This document shows positions 1 to 7,009 of a stretch of DNA of 55,282 nucleotides, in pieces. Within the stretch, counting starts at the first letter, position 1. Each line of letters opens with the position of its first letter. The notes under the pieces are model-generated. The model saw nothing but the letters and a program-made list of their open reading frames with translations, did no database searches and was not told the origin of the DNA. Origin of the DNA: Methanobacteriota archaeon. GTDB lineage: Archaea > Thermoplasmatota > Poseidoniia > Poseidoniales > Thalassarchaeaceae. The stretch covers positions 117,298-172,579 of the forward strand of contig JAAZXW010000019.1 of NCBI GenBank assembly GCA_014239955.1, given 5' to 3'. The translations under genes and the position numbers were made by a program.

Positions 1-107
1 GCAGTTCTAATGGCATCGGCGAGACTAACGAACTTCTTCGAATCCCCAACATGCCCCTTCAAATCCTCGACGATTTCATTTGGCATGTCGAGGCTAATTT
101 TTGGCAT
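1..107 (-). CDS. Ribbon-helix-helix (CopG/MetJ-like) regulator, N-terminal part
   Basis: This is the start of a gene that runs off the left edge; about 35 residues are visible. It begins MPKISLDMPNEIVEDL and continues to SLADAIRTA. A short beta strand of alternating residues (KISLDMP) followed by a helix and then an S-x-x-D/E-A-I-R segment is the classic ribbon-helix-helix layout, in which the strand pairs in a dimer and enters the DNA major groove. It is therefore probably a DNA-binding repressor or an antitoxin. The ATG at 107 is preceded by an AT-rich stretch (about 125-140) that may be its promoter, and by the inverted repeats at 137-162 that could be its own operator. The C-terminal half is not available, so target and partner cannot be judged. 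Confidence 0.6.
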   Translation of the reverse strand, partial: MPKISLDMPNEIVEDLKGHVGDSKKFVSLADAIRT

Positions 108-136
108 GTTCCTGCCGAAATAGATATGGATATAAT

Positions 137-162
137 ATTACTGGGGTAATACTAGAGTATTA
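137..162. promoter_or_regulatory. Overlapping inverted repeats, possible operator or terminator
   Basis: Two inverted repeats abut: ATTAC-TGGG-GTAAT (137-150) and TAATACT-AG-AGTATTA (147-162). They lie between the ribbon-helix-helix gene start (107) and the stop codon of the upstream gene, which is inside the second repeat. Ribbon-helix-helix proteins bind short palindromes near their own promoters, so an operator is plausible; a weak terminator for the preceding minus-strand gene is the alternative. Confidence 0.3.
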
Positions 163-462
163 TTTTCGCATATTCTCTACTTTTTTATCAAGACCTGGAT
201 AAGTCTCATTGAGGACTTCGGCCCTAGCCTTGAGGTTTCTTAGTTGTTCGAAGGCCTCTTTCTCTGAGATTCCCTGGGATAACAAGTTGAGAAGTAGAGA
301 TAAACCTCCTTGAATCGTTCCTGCATCCAGAAAAGCGTCATTAGAAATTTCCCCAGTTGCCCTAAGCACCTCAAGTGTGTCCCTAATGAAATTCCTTTCA
401 GATTCAATTTCGCCCATGCAAGTTGGGTCTAGTTTCACAAATGTCTCCAATGATGTAATCAT
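160..462 (-). CDS. Hypothetical small helical protein downstream of the mutase genes
   Basis: A 100-residue protein beginning MITSLETFVKLD. I do not recognise the family. It looks largely alpha-helical, with a leucine-rich stretch (GGLSLLLNLLSQG) near residue 60 and charged helices afterwards; there is no signal peptide, membrane helix or metal motif. The ATG at 462 was chosen because a longer reading would overlap the epimerase gene, whose stop codon is at 497. It lies 34 bases downstream of that gene on the same strand, so it is probably the last gene of the mutase-epimerase transcript. A role with methylmalonyl-CoA metabolism is only suggested by position. Confidence 0.55.
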   Translation of the reverse strand: MITSLETFVKLDPTCMGEIESERNFIRDTLEVLRATGEISNDAFLDAGTIQGGLSLLLNLLSQGISEKEAFEQLRNLKARAEVLNETYPGLDKKVENMRK

Positions 463-496
463 AGTAATCCGAGTTAGAGGCCCTTTTTGATGATTC

Positions 497-904
497 TCAC
501 TTAGACGATTCAACGAGTTCGATGAGGACGCCACCAGCAGATGAGGGGTGGACGAAGGCAATTCTGTGACCATCGGAACCAATAACTGGTTCGTCTGATA
601 CCATTCTAACCCCGATTTCTGTCAATTCGGAAATTGTTGACATAATATCTGCTACGTTTACAGCAATCTGCTGAACACCCGGGCCACTACTTTCAATGAA
701 ACGACCTACTGGTGACTCCTCACCTATTGGTTCTAGAAGTTCTATGCGAGTACGCCCGATTCCCTCCATGTACCTAATCTTGACTCCTTGCTCTTGGTTA
801 ATCAGGTCATCCGACGGTGAGAATCCCAATTTAGACCACAATTCTTCCGATTTATCTAGTGAAAGTGTCGCTATTCCAATGTGATTAACGGTGCCATCGG
901 CCAT
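497..904 (-). CDS. mce: Methylmalonyl-CoA epimerase (VOC superfamily)
   Basis: A 135-residue vicinal-oxygen-chelate protein that interconverts the 2S and 2R forms of methylmalonyl-CoA, linking propionyl-CoA carboxylase to the mutase. The two beta-alpha-beta-beta-beta modules are visible: NHIGIATLSLD at the N-terminus and GVQQIAVNVADI at about residues 76-87, with the closing acidic residue in VLIELVES near the end. The length fits the family (about 130-150). It directly follows the mutase large subunit with no intergenic base, which supports the assignment strongly. Odd point: the usual GxHHIA segment reads GVQQIA, so the expected histidine metal ligand is replaced by glutamine. H8 and the C-terminal glutamate are retained, and Gln is a metal ligand in some relatives such as glyoxalase I, so activity is still plausible. 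Confidence 0.85.
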   Translation of the reverse strand: MADGTVNHIGIATLSLDKSEELWSKLGFSPSDDLINQEQGVKIRYMEGIGRTRIELLEPIGEESPVGRFIESSGPGVQQIAVNVADIMSTISELTEIGVRMVSDEPVIGSDGHRIAFVHPSSAGGVLIELVESSK

Positions 905-2353
905 TCAAACACCACTTGGAGCGATCCATGTTCCGAACTCTTCCCTCAAAACTGTATTTACTTCGCCGACTGTTACCTCTGCCTTTACCGCAGAAATAAT
1001 CGGATACATTACATTCGAGCCGTTTCTACAGCACTTCCTTAATTCGATAAGTGAGTCGTTGACGGAATCGTTGTTCCTATTTGCCTTCATTTCAATTAAA
1101 TGGGATATTTTGGCATTTGCCTCACTCGAGTCTAGAATTAATCCCTCGATATCTGGCTCATCCTCATCGACATGAGTGTTCACCCCTACAACTAGTTCCT
1201 GGCCATTCTCTACCCTACTCAGTTGGCCCCATGCACTTTCATGGATCATTCTCTGCTGAAGGCCCGCTTTCACGCACTCCATTGCACCGCCCATGGCTTC
1301 AATATCATGGATAATCGAACGGGCTTGGAGAATCAAATCGTCGGTGGTTTGCTCAACGGTTTGTGAGCCCCCTAGTGGATCTACATGCTCGATGATGCCT
1401 AATTCCTCTGCGATTATTTGTTGGGTCCTAAGTGCAAGTCTTACAGAGTTCTCCGTTGGCAGGCCCAAAGCTTCATCGAAACTGTTCGTGTGTAGCGACT
1501 GCGTCCCCCCGAGGACTGCAGAAAGTGCTTGGTATGCAACTCTAATCGCATTGTTCAATGGTTGTTGAGCTGTGAGAGTAACGCCAGAAGTCTGAGTATG
1601 AAATCTTAGCTGTGACGATTTTGGATTCTTTGGGGAGAACTCTTCCTCTACCAATTCGTACCATAATTGTCTTGCTGCACGGAACTTGCTTACCTCTTCG
1701 ATGAAGTTGTTGTGGCATGCGAAGAAAAATGACATCCTAGGGGCAAAATCATCAATCTGCATACCAATATCAATAGCCTTACGGGCATAGAAAATTGCAT
1801 TTGCAATAGTAAGAGCGATTTCCTGAGGAGCTGTGCATCCGGCTTCCCTCATGTGATATCCACTAATTGAAATCGTATTCCATCGTGGAGCTTTGTCATT
1901 GCACCAAGACATCAGATCAGTAGTTAGCCGAATTGAGGGATCTGGTGGGAAGATGTAAAGGCCTCTTGAGATGTACTCTTTCAGAATGTCATTCTGGACT
2001 GTGCCGGAAATCTTGTTGTTCTCGACACCTTGCTCCTCTGCCACAGCAGCATACAATGCCAGGAGGGTAGTTGCTGGCGCGTTGATTGTCATTGAAGTCG
2101 AAATTGAACCCATATCGATATCTGCGAAAAGCTCCCTCATATCATGAATAGAATCTATTGGCACACCCACCTTCCCAACCTCTCCAGATGATAGTTCGTC
2201 ATCGGAGTCAAGACCTAGTTGGGTTGGCAAATCAAATGCTATTGATAGTCCAGTCTGTCCACTGTCCAGTAATTTCCTGAATCTATTGTTTGTATTAGTT
2301 GGCGAAGAGAAACCGGCATACTGCCTCATTGTCCAAAGTCTATCCCTATACAT
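905..2353 (-). CDS. mcmA1: Methylmalonyl-CoA mutase, large (catalytic) subunit
   Basis: This is the TIM-barrel subunit of B12-dependent methylmalonyl-CoA mutase, which rearranges R-methylmalonyl-CoA to succinyl-CoA. Family motifs include LWTMRQYAGF, GLSIAFDLPTQLG, SISTSMTINAPA, FHTQTSGVTLTAQQP and GGTQSLHTNSFDEA. The B12-binding domain is absent and is encoded separately at 50957-51394, the usual archaeal split. The ATG at 2353 gives 482 residues, but the same frame upstream encodes PPYRSGIHPG directly before MYRDRLW, matching the conserved CoA-contacting N-terminus of the family. Coding therefore very probably extends to about 2386-2452. No ATG, GTG or TTG exists in that extension before an in-frame TAA at 2453-2455. 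Either the gene starts on a rare ATA/ATC codon (2428/2425) or it carries a frameshift from an ATG at 2483. Confidence 0.9.
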   Translation of the reverse strand: MYRDRLWTMRQYAGFSSPTNTNNRFRKLLDSGQTGLSIAFDLPTQLGLDSDDELSSGEVGKVGVPIDSIHDMRELFADIDMGSISTSMTINAPATTLLALYAAVAEEQGVENNKISGTVQNDILKEYISRGLYIFPPDPSIRLTTDLMSWCNDKAPRWNTISISGYHMREAGCTAPQEIALTIANAIFYARKAIDIGMQIDDFAPRMSFFFACHNNFIEEVSKFRAARQLWYELVEEEFSPKNPKSSQLRFHTQTSGVTLTAQQPLNNAIRVAYQALSAVLGGTQSLHTNSFDEALGLPTENSVRLALRTQQIIAEELGIIEHVDPLGGSQTVEQTTDDLILQARSIIHDIEAMGGAMECVKAGLQQRMIHESAWGQLSRVENGQELVVGVNTHVDEDEPDIEGLILDSSEANAKISHLIEMKANRNNDSVNDSLIELRKCCRNGSNVMYPIISAVKAEVTVGEVNTVLREEFGTWIAPSGV

Positions 2354-2479
2354 TCCTGGATGGATGCCACTCCGATATGGGGGATTGCCGGCGGAACCCG
2401 GATTGGCATCTTCCTTGCTGTCGATTATTTTCCCCTCAAATTGTCGAGACGGTTACAACCCATGAACCATTCTCAACTT

Positions 2480-3292
2480 TCATCTTCGAACTGTGTATGA
2501 TTGGACGATCTTTTCCAAGGAAGACATTTGTTCTTCATCGATAATGCCCTCACTAAGTTTCTCATCGAGGAATTCCTTGGCCTCCTTGGTTGTCTGCCTC
2601 TCACCCCTGGCCCATATTATTGCTAGAAGGTTTGAGCGGTGCTCTTCTGCGATGCCGATATCTACGAGGAGTCCTCGCATTTCGTACTTGTATTCCATAT
2701 GTCTGCTCCTATCCAGTCTTCGTGCCCTATTTGCTGGTTGGTAAGAGGGTTTTTTCCGGAATTTCCTCAGTGGTTTCTTAGGAGCCTCTTTAGTGACTGC
2801 TGGTTTTTTTGCATCGATTAACTTCTGTGATCTTGCTGCTTCTGCTGCCAGTGATGCTTTGAGCATGCTGTCTTGAATTATTTGCCTAGCTTTCAGGCTC
2901 TTTCCCGAATCCATAGGTGTTTGTTTCGGTTGGACTTGTTTTGTTTTCTCATCAAGGCCGATATCTTTCCTGTTCTTCCCGTCCTGTAATGGTTCCTCAA
3001 GGATCTCTTCTTCGTGATTCTCCTCATCGGCAGAGTCGTCTTCGATAGGAATTATTGAAGGTTCTACGATCGGTTCCACAATGGGTTCTACGACCACCTC
3101 AATAGGGGTCTCTACAGGGCTAACTTTCGGCTTTGGTTTGGCTCCTGGTACGGATGGTGGAGGTGCTATCTGAGTGCGGCTTCGTGGAGTCGGGGCCCTG
3201 GTCGTTTTGTTGAGTTGGGATTTCTGAGAAGATTGGGATGATGATCCGAAAACGTTCTTCGGGGCTGCCTTCTTCTTACGCCTCCTCTGCAC
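2480..3292 (-). CDS. Hypothetical protein with long disordered basic/acidic N-terminus
   Basis: A 270-residue protein with a GTG start at 3292; no other start codon is near. I do not recognise the family. Residues 1-60 are basic and Ser/Thr/Pro-rich, residues 60-120 are acidic with a short VEPI repeat, and residues 120-190 are Lys/Ala-rich, all typical of disorder. The last 70 residues (from MEYKYEMRGLLVDIG) look like a compact helical domain. The highly basic N-terminus suggests nucleic-acid or ribosome contact, but that is inference. Its stop codon overlaps an ATG (2483-2481, ATGA) that may once have been the coupled start of the mutase gene. It lies 58 bases downstream of Kae1 on the same strand. 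Confidence 0.6.
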   Translation of the reverse strand: MQRRRKKKAAPKNVFGSSSQSSQKSQLNKTTRAPTPRSRTQIAPPPSVPGAKPKPKVSPVETPIEVVVEPIVEPIVEPSIIPIEDDSADEENHEEEILEEPLQDGKNRKDIGLDEKTKQVQPKQTPMDSGKSLKARQIIQDSMLKASLAAEAARSQKLIDAKKPAVTKEAPKKPLRKFRKKPSYQPANRARRLDRSRHMEYKYEMRGLLVDIGIAEEHRSNLLAIIWARGERQTTKEAKEFLDEKLSEGIIDEEQMSSLEKIVQSYTVRR

Positions 3293-3350
3293 TTTCTAAT
3301 CAATCCTCAAACCGGCGGTCGGACTGACTCTCATAAGAGTTCGTGACTTA

Positions 3351-4358
3351 TCAGTCCCACAGGACCTCGGTATTGTCTGTTCTCAATGTTGGGTCAATGG
3401 CGCTATCCATGATTTCAGTCTCTATGCCACATTCAAGCATACGTCTCCCAAGCTCTGCTATCATTGTGCCATTATCGACGCAATATGACTTGTCGGGCCA
3501 GTGACATTTGGCACCTCTTTCTTCGCACATCAAGTTACTCATCTCTCTAAGTCTTTCATTACAAGCAACACCCCCGCCAAGCAGTAATTCTGACTTTCCA
3601 GTATGTGCCAAAGCCCTCTCAGCAACTTCTACACAAGTAGCAAATGAATGCTCCTGAAGTGACCAGCATAATTGTTCTAGTGAATGGCCCTCTGACAGTT
3701 TCTGAGTCGCCGAAGTCAGCATACCGGAGAATGCCATATCCATTCCGTGAACACCGTATGGCAAAGACACCGAATCGAGGCATTTTATACCCATACTAGG
3801 GTGTGCCAATGCTAGTCTCTCTATCTCGGGACCACCGGGAAATGGTATTCCCTGAGATCTGGCAAACTTGTCGAGCATATTTCCAATGCCAATATCCAAA
3901 GTTTCGCCTAGAACTCGATACCTGCCATCGGATCTTGCAATTACCTGTGTATTTCCCCCACTTACGTAGAGCAGGACTGGGTCAATACATCCAGTCTGAT
4001 TTCTGCCAACTTCTATGTGCGCAACACAATGATTCACCCCGAGAAGTGGTACTGAAAGCCTAGTTGCAAGGGTTCTTGCTACTGATGCGCCCACGCGCAG
4101 GCATGGGCCCAGACCTGGGCCCTGACTGAAGGCGATTGCAACAATTGAATCCCAAGTGAAGTTTTCACTGCTTGATAGTCTGTCGAGAAGTTGAGACGTT
4201 GTTTCAGAGTGATGATCCGCAGCTTCACGAGGATGGATACCCCCCTCTTCGGGACGGAAAAGAGATGAAAAGGAAGGGAACAGTTCGCCATCAGTGCTGA
4301 CTCTCCCGAATGAGAATGTGTGCGCCGTGCTTTCGATGCCTAGAATTATGCCTCCCAT
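3351..4358 (-). CDS. kae1: Kae1/TsaD-family tRNA threonylcarbamoyltransferase subunit (KEOPS)
   Basis: A 335-residue ASKHA-fold protein, the catalytic subunit of KEOPS that transfers threonylcarbamoyl to A37 of ANN-decoding tRNAs. It opens MGGIILGIESTAHTFSFG, the usual Kae1 start, so the ATG at 4358 is preferred over an upstream TTG at 4403. The metal-binding pair is in VNHCVAHIE (H110 and H114). The nucleotide loop LLYVSGGNTQV, the GGGVACNERLR segment and VDNGTMIAELG near the C-terminus complete the set. The protein stops right after the Kae1 domain; the Bud32 kinase that many euryarchaea fuse here is absent and not elsewhere in this window. The gene is divergent from hutI with about 50 bases between start codons. 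Confidence 0.93.
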   Translation of the reverse strand: MGGIILGIESTAHTFSFGRVSTDGELFPSFSSLFRPEEGGIHPREAADHHSETTSQLLDRLSSSENFTWDSIVAIAFSQGPGLGPCLRVGASVARTLATRLSVPLLGVNHCVAHIEVGRNQTGCIDPVLLYVSGGNTQVIARSDGRYRVLGETLDIGIGNMLDKFARSQGIPFPGGPEIERLALAHPSMGIKCLDSVSLPYGVHGMDMAFSGMLTSATQKLSEGHSLEQLCWSLQEHSFATCVEVAERALAHTGKSELLLGGGVACNERLREMSNLMCEERGAKCHWPDKSYCVDNGTMIAELGRRMLECGIETEIMDSAIDPTLRTDNTEVLWD

Positions 4359-4408
4359 GGGCCACCCATGAGCGCGAGTTCTTTCAACTATCGGAATCTC
4401 CAAACATC

Positions 4409-5704
4409 ATGAAGACGCTCTTGTACAACTGTGGGGAAGTAGCTCATCTCTCAACAGGTGATGATGAATACCCCCTATCAGGAAATAGACTATTGGATAG
4501 GAGCTCACTGGTTTATCCACCTGGAATTGGCATAATTATTGATTCAGGAGTGATTGTGAGGATTGAACCTATGGAAGAACTGGTTACAGAATTTGCTCCA
4601 TGGTACCCGACAAAGAAAGAGGACGGTGGAATCAAGGTAATTGACATCGGGGGGATGTCTGTCGTCCCTGGATTCGTCGATAGTCACACGCATCTAGTTT
4701 GGTCTGGTGATAGGTCAAATGAGTTATCCATGAGGATCTCAGGCAAGTCCTACAAAGAAATTGCGAAATCTGGTGGAGGGATTATGAAGACCGTCAATAG
4801 TACTCGAAGTGCTCCACAAAAACAACTAGTGAATAGCGGCATCAGGCGTTTGGAAACGGCATTGAGAAGTGGAACCACATCATTGGAAGCAAAAAGTGGA
4901 TATGGTTTGGATTTGAATTCAGAAGTAAAACTGTTGGAGGCAATTTCAGATATTGGCAGGTCGTCACCCTGTGATGTCCGCTCTACCTGGCTAGGAGCTC
5001 ACGACTTCCCCCCCGAGATGACTCGGGATCAGTACGTAGAACATCTCATCTCCGAACAGTTGCCAGTAATTTCTGAGTTGTCCTTAGCAAAATGGGTAGA
5101 TGTATTCTGCGAGGAAGGTTGGTTCACAAATGAGCAAACTGAAGACATTGTGACAGCTGCAAAGTCATTTGGACTTGGTTCCAGACTTCATGTAGACGAG
5201 TTCGTAGACAGTGGAGGTTTACAGTTAGCCTCTGAACTTGGTTCGGTTAGTGCTGACCATGTATCCTGCTCGAATGATGATTCGAGAATTAGCGCTGCTG
5301 AGTCTGGAACTGTACAGACATTCCTCCCGGGAACTCCTTATGTCTTAGGGAAGGATCTTGATTTACCAATTAAGAAATGTATTGAAGAGGATTGGCCATT
5401 TTCATTGGCCACTGATTTCAATCCCAATTGTCCAATCACATCCCTACCCCTGATAGGCAGCATGGTTTCTCACAGAATTGGGGTTGACCCAATTGCTGCG
5501 CTTGCCGCAGTGACTAGGAACCCGGCATCAACAATGTTCCAGGAAAGTGATGAGATAAGAGGAGTAATCGCAGAAGGGAGGGTTGCAGACTTGAATGTAC
5601 TTTGGACCTCATCCGCTGATTCATGGTGTCAGACTCCTGGATCATCGCCAGTGAAATTCACTTTCAAAAATGGTGATATTGTAAATTCTAATAATGTGTA
5701 TTGA
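4409..5704 (+). CDS. hutI: Imidazolonepropionase
   Basis: A 431-residue amidohydrolase that opens 4-imidazolone-5-propionate to N-formimino-glutamate, the third step of histidine degradation. The metal-binding motif VDSHTHLVWSGDR follows a short N-terminal beta domain (IDIGGMSVVPGFVDSHTH). Family landmarks SGGGIMKTV, LEAKSGYGLD, HVDEFVDSGG and ATDFNPNCP are all present. The ATG at 4409 (MKTLLYNCGEV) is chosen because the upstream extension to 4310 lies inside the divergent kae1 gene and has no family resemblance. It is separated from, and opposite in strand to, the rest of the hut genes at 7-12 kb, so the pathway is split over two transcripts a few kilobases apart. Confidence 0.93.
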   Translation: MKTLLYNCGEVAHLSTGDDEYPLSGNRLLDRSSLVYPPGIGIIIDSGVIVRIEPMEELVTEFAPWYPTKKEDGGIKVIDIGGMSVVPGFVDSHTHLVWSGDRSNELSMRISGKSYKEIAKSGGGIMKTVNSTRSAPQKQLVNSGIRRLETALRSGTTSLEAKSGYGLDLNSEVKLLEAISDIGRSSPCDVRSTWLGAHDFPPEMTRDQYVEHLISEQLPVISELSLAKWVDVFCEEGWFTNEQTEDIVTAAKSFGLGSRLHVDEFVDSGGLQLASELGSVSADHVSCSNDDSRISAAESGTVQTFLPGTPYVLGKDLDLPIKKCIEEDWPFSLATDFNPNCPITSLPLIGSMVSHRIGVDPIAALAAVTRNPASTMFQESDEIRGVIAEGRVADLNVLWTSSADSWCQTPGSSPVKFTFKNGDIVNSNNVY

Positions 5705-5981
5705 AACTATTAGTAATGACTAATGATTTATATTCAATAAATTATAAAATTCAATATTAATTGATTATTGGCTTGTATTTTCAGAGATGATGCCGGGACA
5801 TATTGAATACTAGATAAATTTCGTGATGTTTCTTACCGATAACCTACGTTATCAGAAATTTGATTTACACTGTATGGATAATCAGCCCCTCAGTATAGCG
5901 ATTATCGAAAAATACTAGGAAAACGCGTAAACCCCCCTACATTGAGTGAAATATTGAAGGCTAGAATCCAAACGTAATAGC
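5705..5981. other. AT-rich intergenic region with a small palindrome
   Basis: This is the largest gene-free gap in the window. It is clearly more AT-rich than its surroundings and contains no convincing reading frame. A perfect hairpin GATAAC-CTAC-GTTATC lies at 5838-5853. The right part probably carries the promoter of the small zinc protein at 5982. I see no tRNA or known structured RNA here. Confidence 0.4.
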
Positions 5982-6137
5982 ATGGCCTCTGAATTCAACG
6001 GGTACTGCATGAAGTGCAAAACATACGTTGCAATCAATAGGCCTGAGAAGATCGTGATGAGCAATGGTAGAACAAGAGTCGCCGGTGAATGCTCAAACCG
6101 GGGATGTGGTGGACGCATCTCGAAGATTGTTTCATAG
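5982..6137 (+). CDS. Small DUF5679-like zinc-ribbon protein
   Basis: A 51-residue protein starting MASEFNGYCMKCKTYV. Two cysteine knuckles, C-x2-C at residues 9-12 and a C-x5-C pair at residues 37 and 42 (GECSNRGCGG), are separated by a beta-rich core containing NGRTRVAGEC. This matches the short archaeal DUF5679 zinc-ribbon pattern, in which the middle reads roughly NGR-x-A-x-x-G-x-C. Function is unknown; such small zinc proteins often bind nucleic acid or associate with ribosomes. It is followed 45 bases downstream by tRNA-Val on the same strand. Confidence 0.75.
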   Translation: MASEFNGYCMKCKTYVAINRPEKIVMSNGRTRVAGECSNRGCGGRISKIVS

Positions 6138-6182
6138 CTGTTCAGAATGATTCTTGAGTGATTGGCAATTCGAAGGAGGGCC

Positions 6183-6258
6183 GGGCTCGTGGTCTAGGGG
6201 TTATGACGTCGCCTTGACATGGCGAAGATCGCAGGTTCAATTCCTGCCGAGCCCACCA
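6183..6258 (+). tRNA. tRNA-Val (GAC anticodon), CCA encoded
   Basis: A complete cloverleaf. The acceptor stem GGGCTCG (6183-6189) pairs with CGAGCCC (6248-6254), followed by discriminator A and an encoded CCA (6256-6258). The anticodon stem TCGCC/GGCGA encloses the loop TTGACAT, giving anticodon GAC for valine. The T arm GCAGG-TTCAATT-CCTGC is canonical. No intron is visible. The encoded CCA contrasts with the tRNA-Lys gene in this window, which lacks it. Confidence 0.95.
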
Positions 6259-6282
6259 ATAGAATCTATTCTATTTAGTATA

Positions 6283-6987
6283 TTATTCAAATTCGTAAGA
6301 GACCCTTAGACGTCCCTTGCCCTTGTTCTTCTTTCCGATATATTTGACCTTGGGGATTTGAGAGGTGTTTGAAACATGGGTGCCGGCACACGGGCATAGA
6401 TCGACACCCTCAACTTCAACTACACGTAGGTGTGTAATGGACTGCGGAATTCGGTGCATGAACTTGGTGTGCCTCATTTGCTCATGGCCCAATATCTTCT
6501 CCCTGTCCCATTCGTGAACGTTCACTGGGATGTTGGCAGAAAGTACTGAATTTACGGATTCAATGAGTTGATCTGGGTTGAATACCTCCTTGTCTTCGAA
6601 AAGAAGGTCGACCCTAGAATATTCAGCTCCGATTTGATTTCCGACCGTCTCTGAACCCCACAAGTCTTCGGCTAGTGCTGAGAAAATGTGCTGTGCCGAA
6701 TGCATCATTGTATGCCCATTCCTACGAGCCGAATCGATCTCGCAAGTTACTTCTTGACCTTGTCTGAAGATCTCAGTATTGCCTACTGGGTGGATTATCA
6801 TTTCACCTGGTAGAACCTCATTTAGAGGTGTTGATTTTCCATCGTTAGTGTAAATTGTCCCAGCATCACCAGGTTGGCCGCCGCCCCTTGGATAGCAATG
6901 TGTTTCCTCAAGAAGCAGTGAGTCTTGCTGGGTTGCAACTACCTTGGTCGTAAATGATGGTGGATTTGTGCCAGGATGTCTGCTCAT
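6283..6987 (-). CDS. AlaX-type alanyl-tRNA editing protein
   Basis: A 234-residue free-standing homologue of the alanyl-tRNA synthetase editing domain. It deacylates Ser-tRNA(Ala) or Gly-tRNA(Ala). The N-terminal barrel carries YPRGGGQPGDAG, as in larger AlaX proteins. The zinc site is formed by HSAQH (about residues 97-101) and CPCAGTHVSN (about 199-208), the typical H-x3-H and C-x3-H pairs. The ATG at 6987 (MSRHPG) is preferred to a TTG two codons upstream. It sits 22 bases after hutH on the same strand and may be co-transcribed with the hut operon, although it has no metabolic link to it. Confidence 0.88.
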   Translation of the reverse strand: MSRHPGTNPPSFTTKVVATQQDSLLLEETHCYPRGGGQPGDAGTIYTNDGKSTPLNEVLPGEMIIHPVGNTEIFRQGQEVTCEIDSARRNGHTMMHSAQHIFSALAEDLWGSETVGNQIGAEYSRVDLLFEDKEVFNPDQLIESVNSVLSANIPVNVHEWDREKILGHEQMRHTKFMHRIPQSITHLRVVEVEGVDLCPCAGTHVSNTSQIPKVKYIGKKNKGKGRLRVSYEFE

Positions 6988-7009
6988 ATGCAATTTTTCT
7001 TGAATAAAA

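Noticed and set aside
2480-2700. C-terminal domain of the 270-residue hypothetical as a third copy of the RNAP helix-hairpin-helix module
   Set aside because: LLVDIGIAEEH looks similar at first, but the following residues lack the A-x-x-L-A-D-D and S-x-x-Q-[IV]-A pattern shared by subunits A'' and H.
5838-5853. GATAAC-CTAC-GTTATC palindrome as a mobile-element end or attachment site
   Set aside because: It is short and single, with no direct repeats, integrase or displaced gene nearby.
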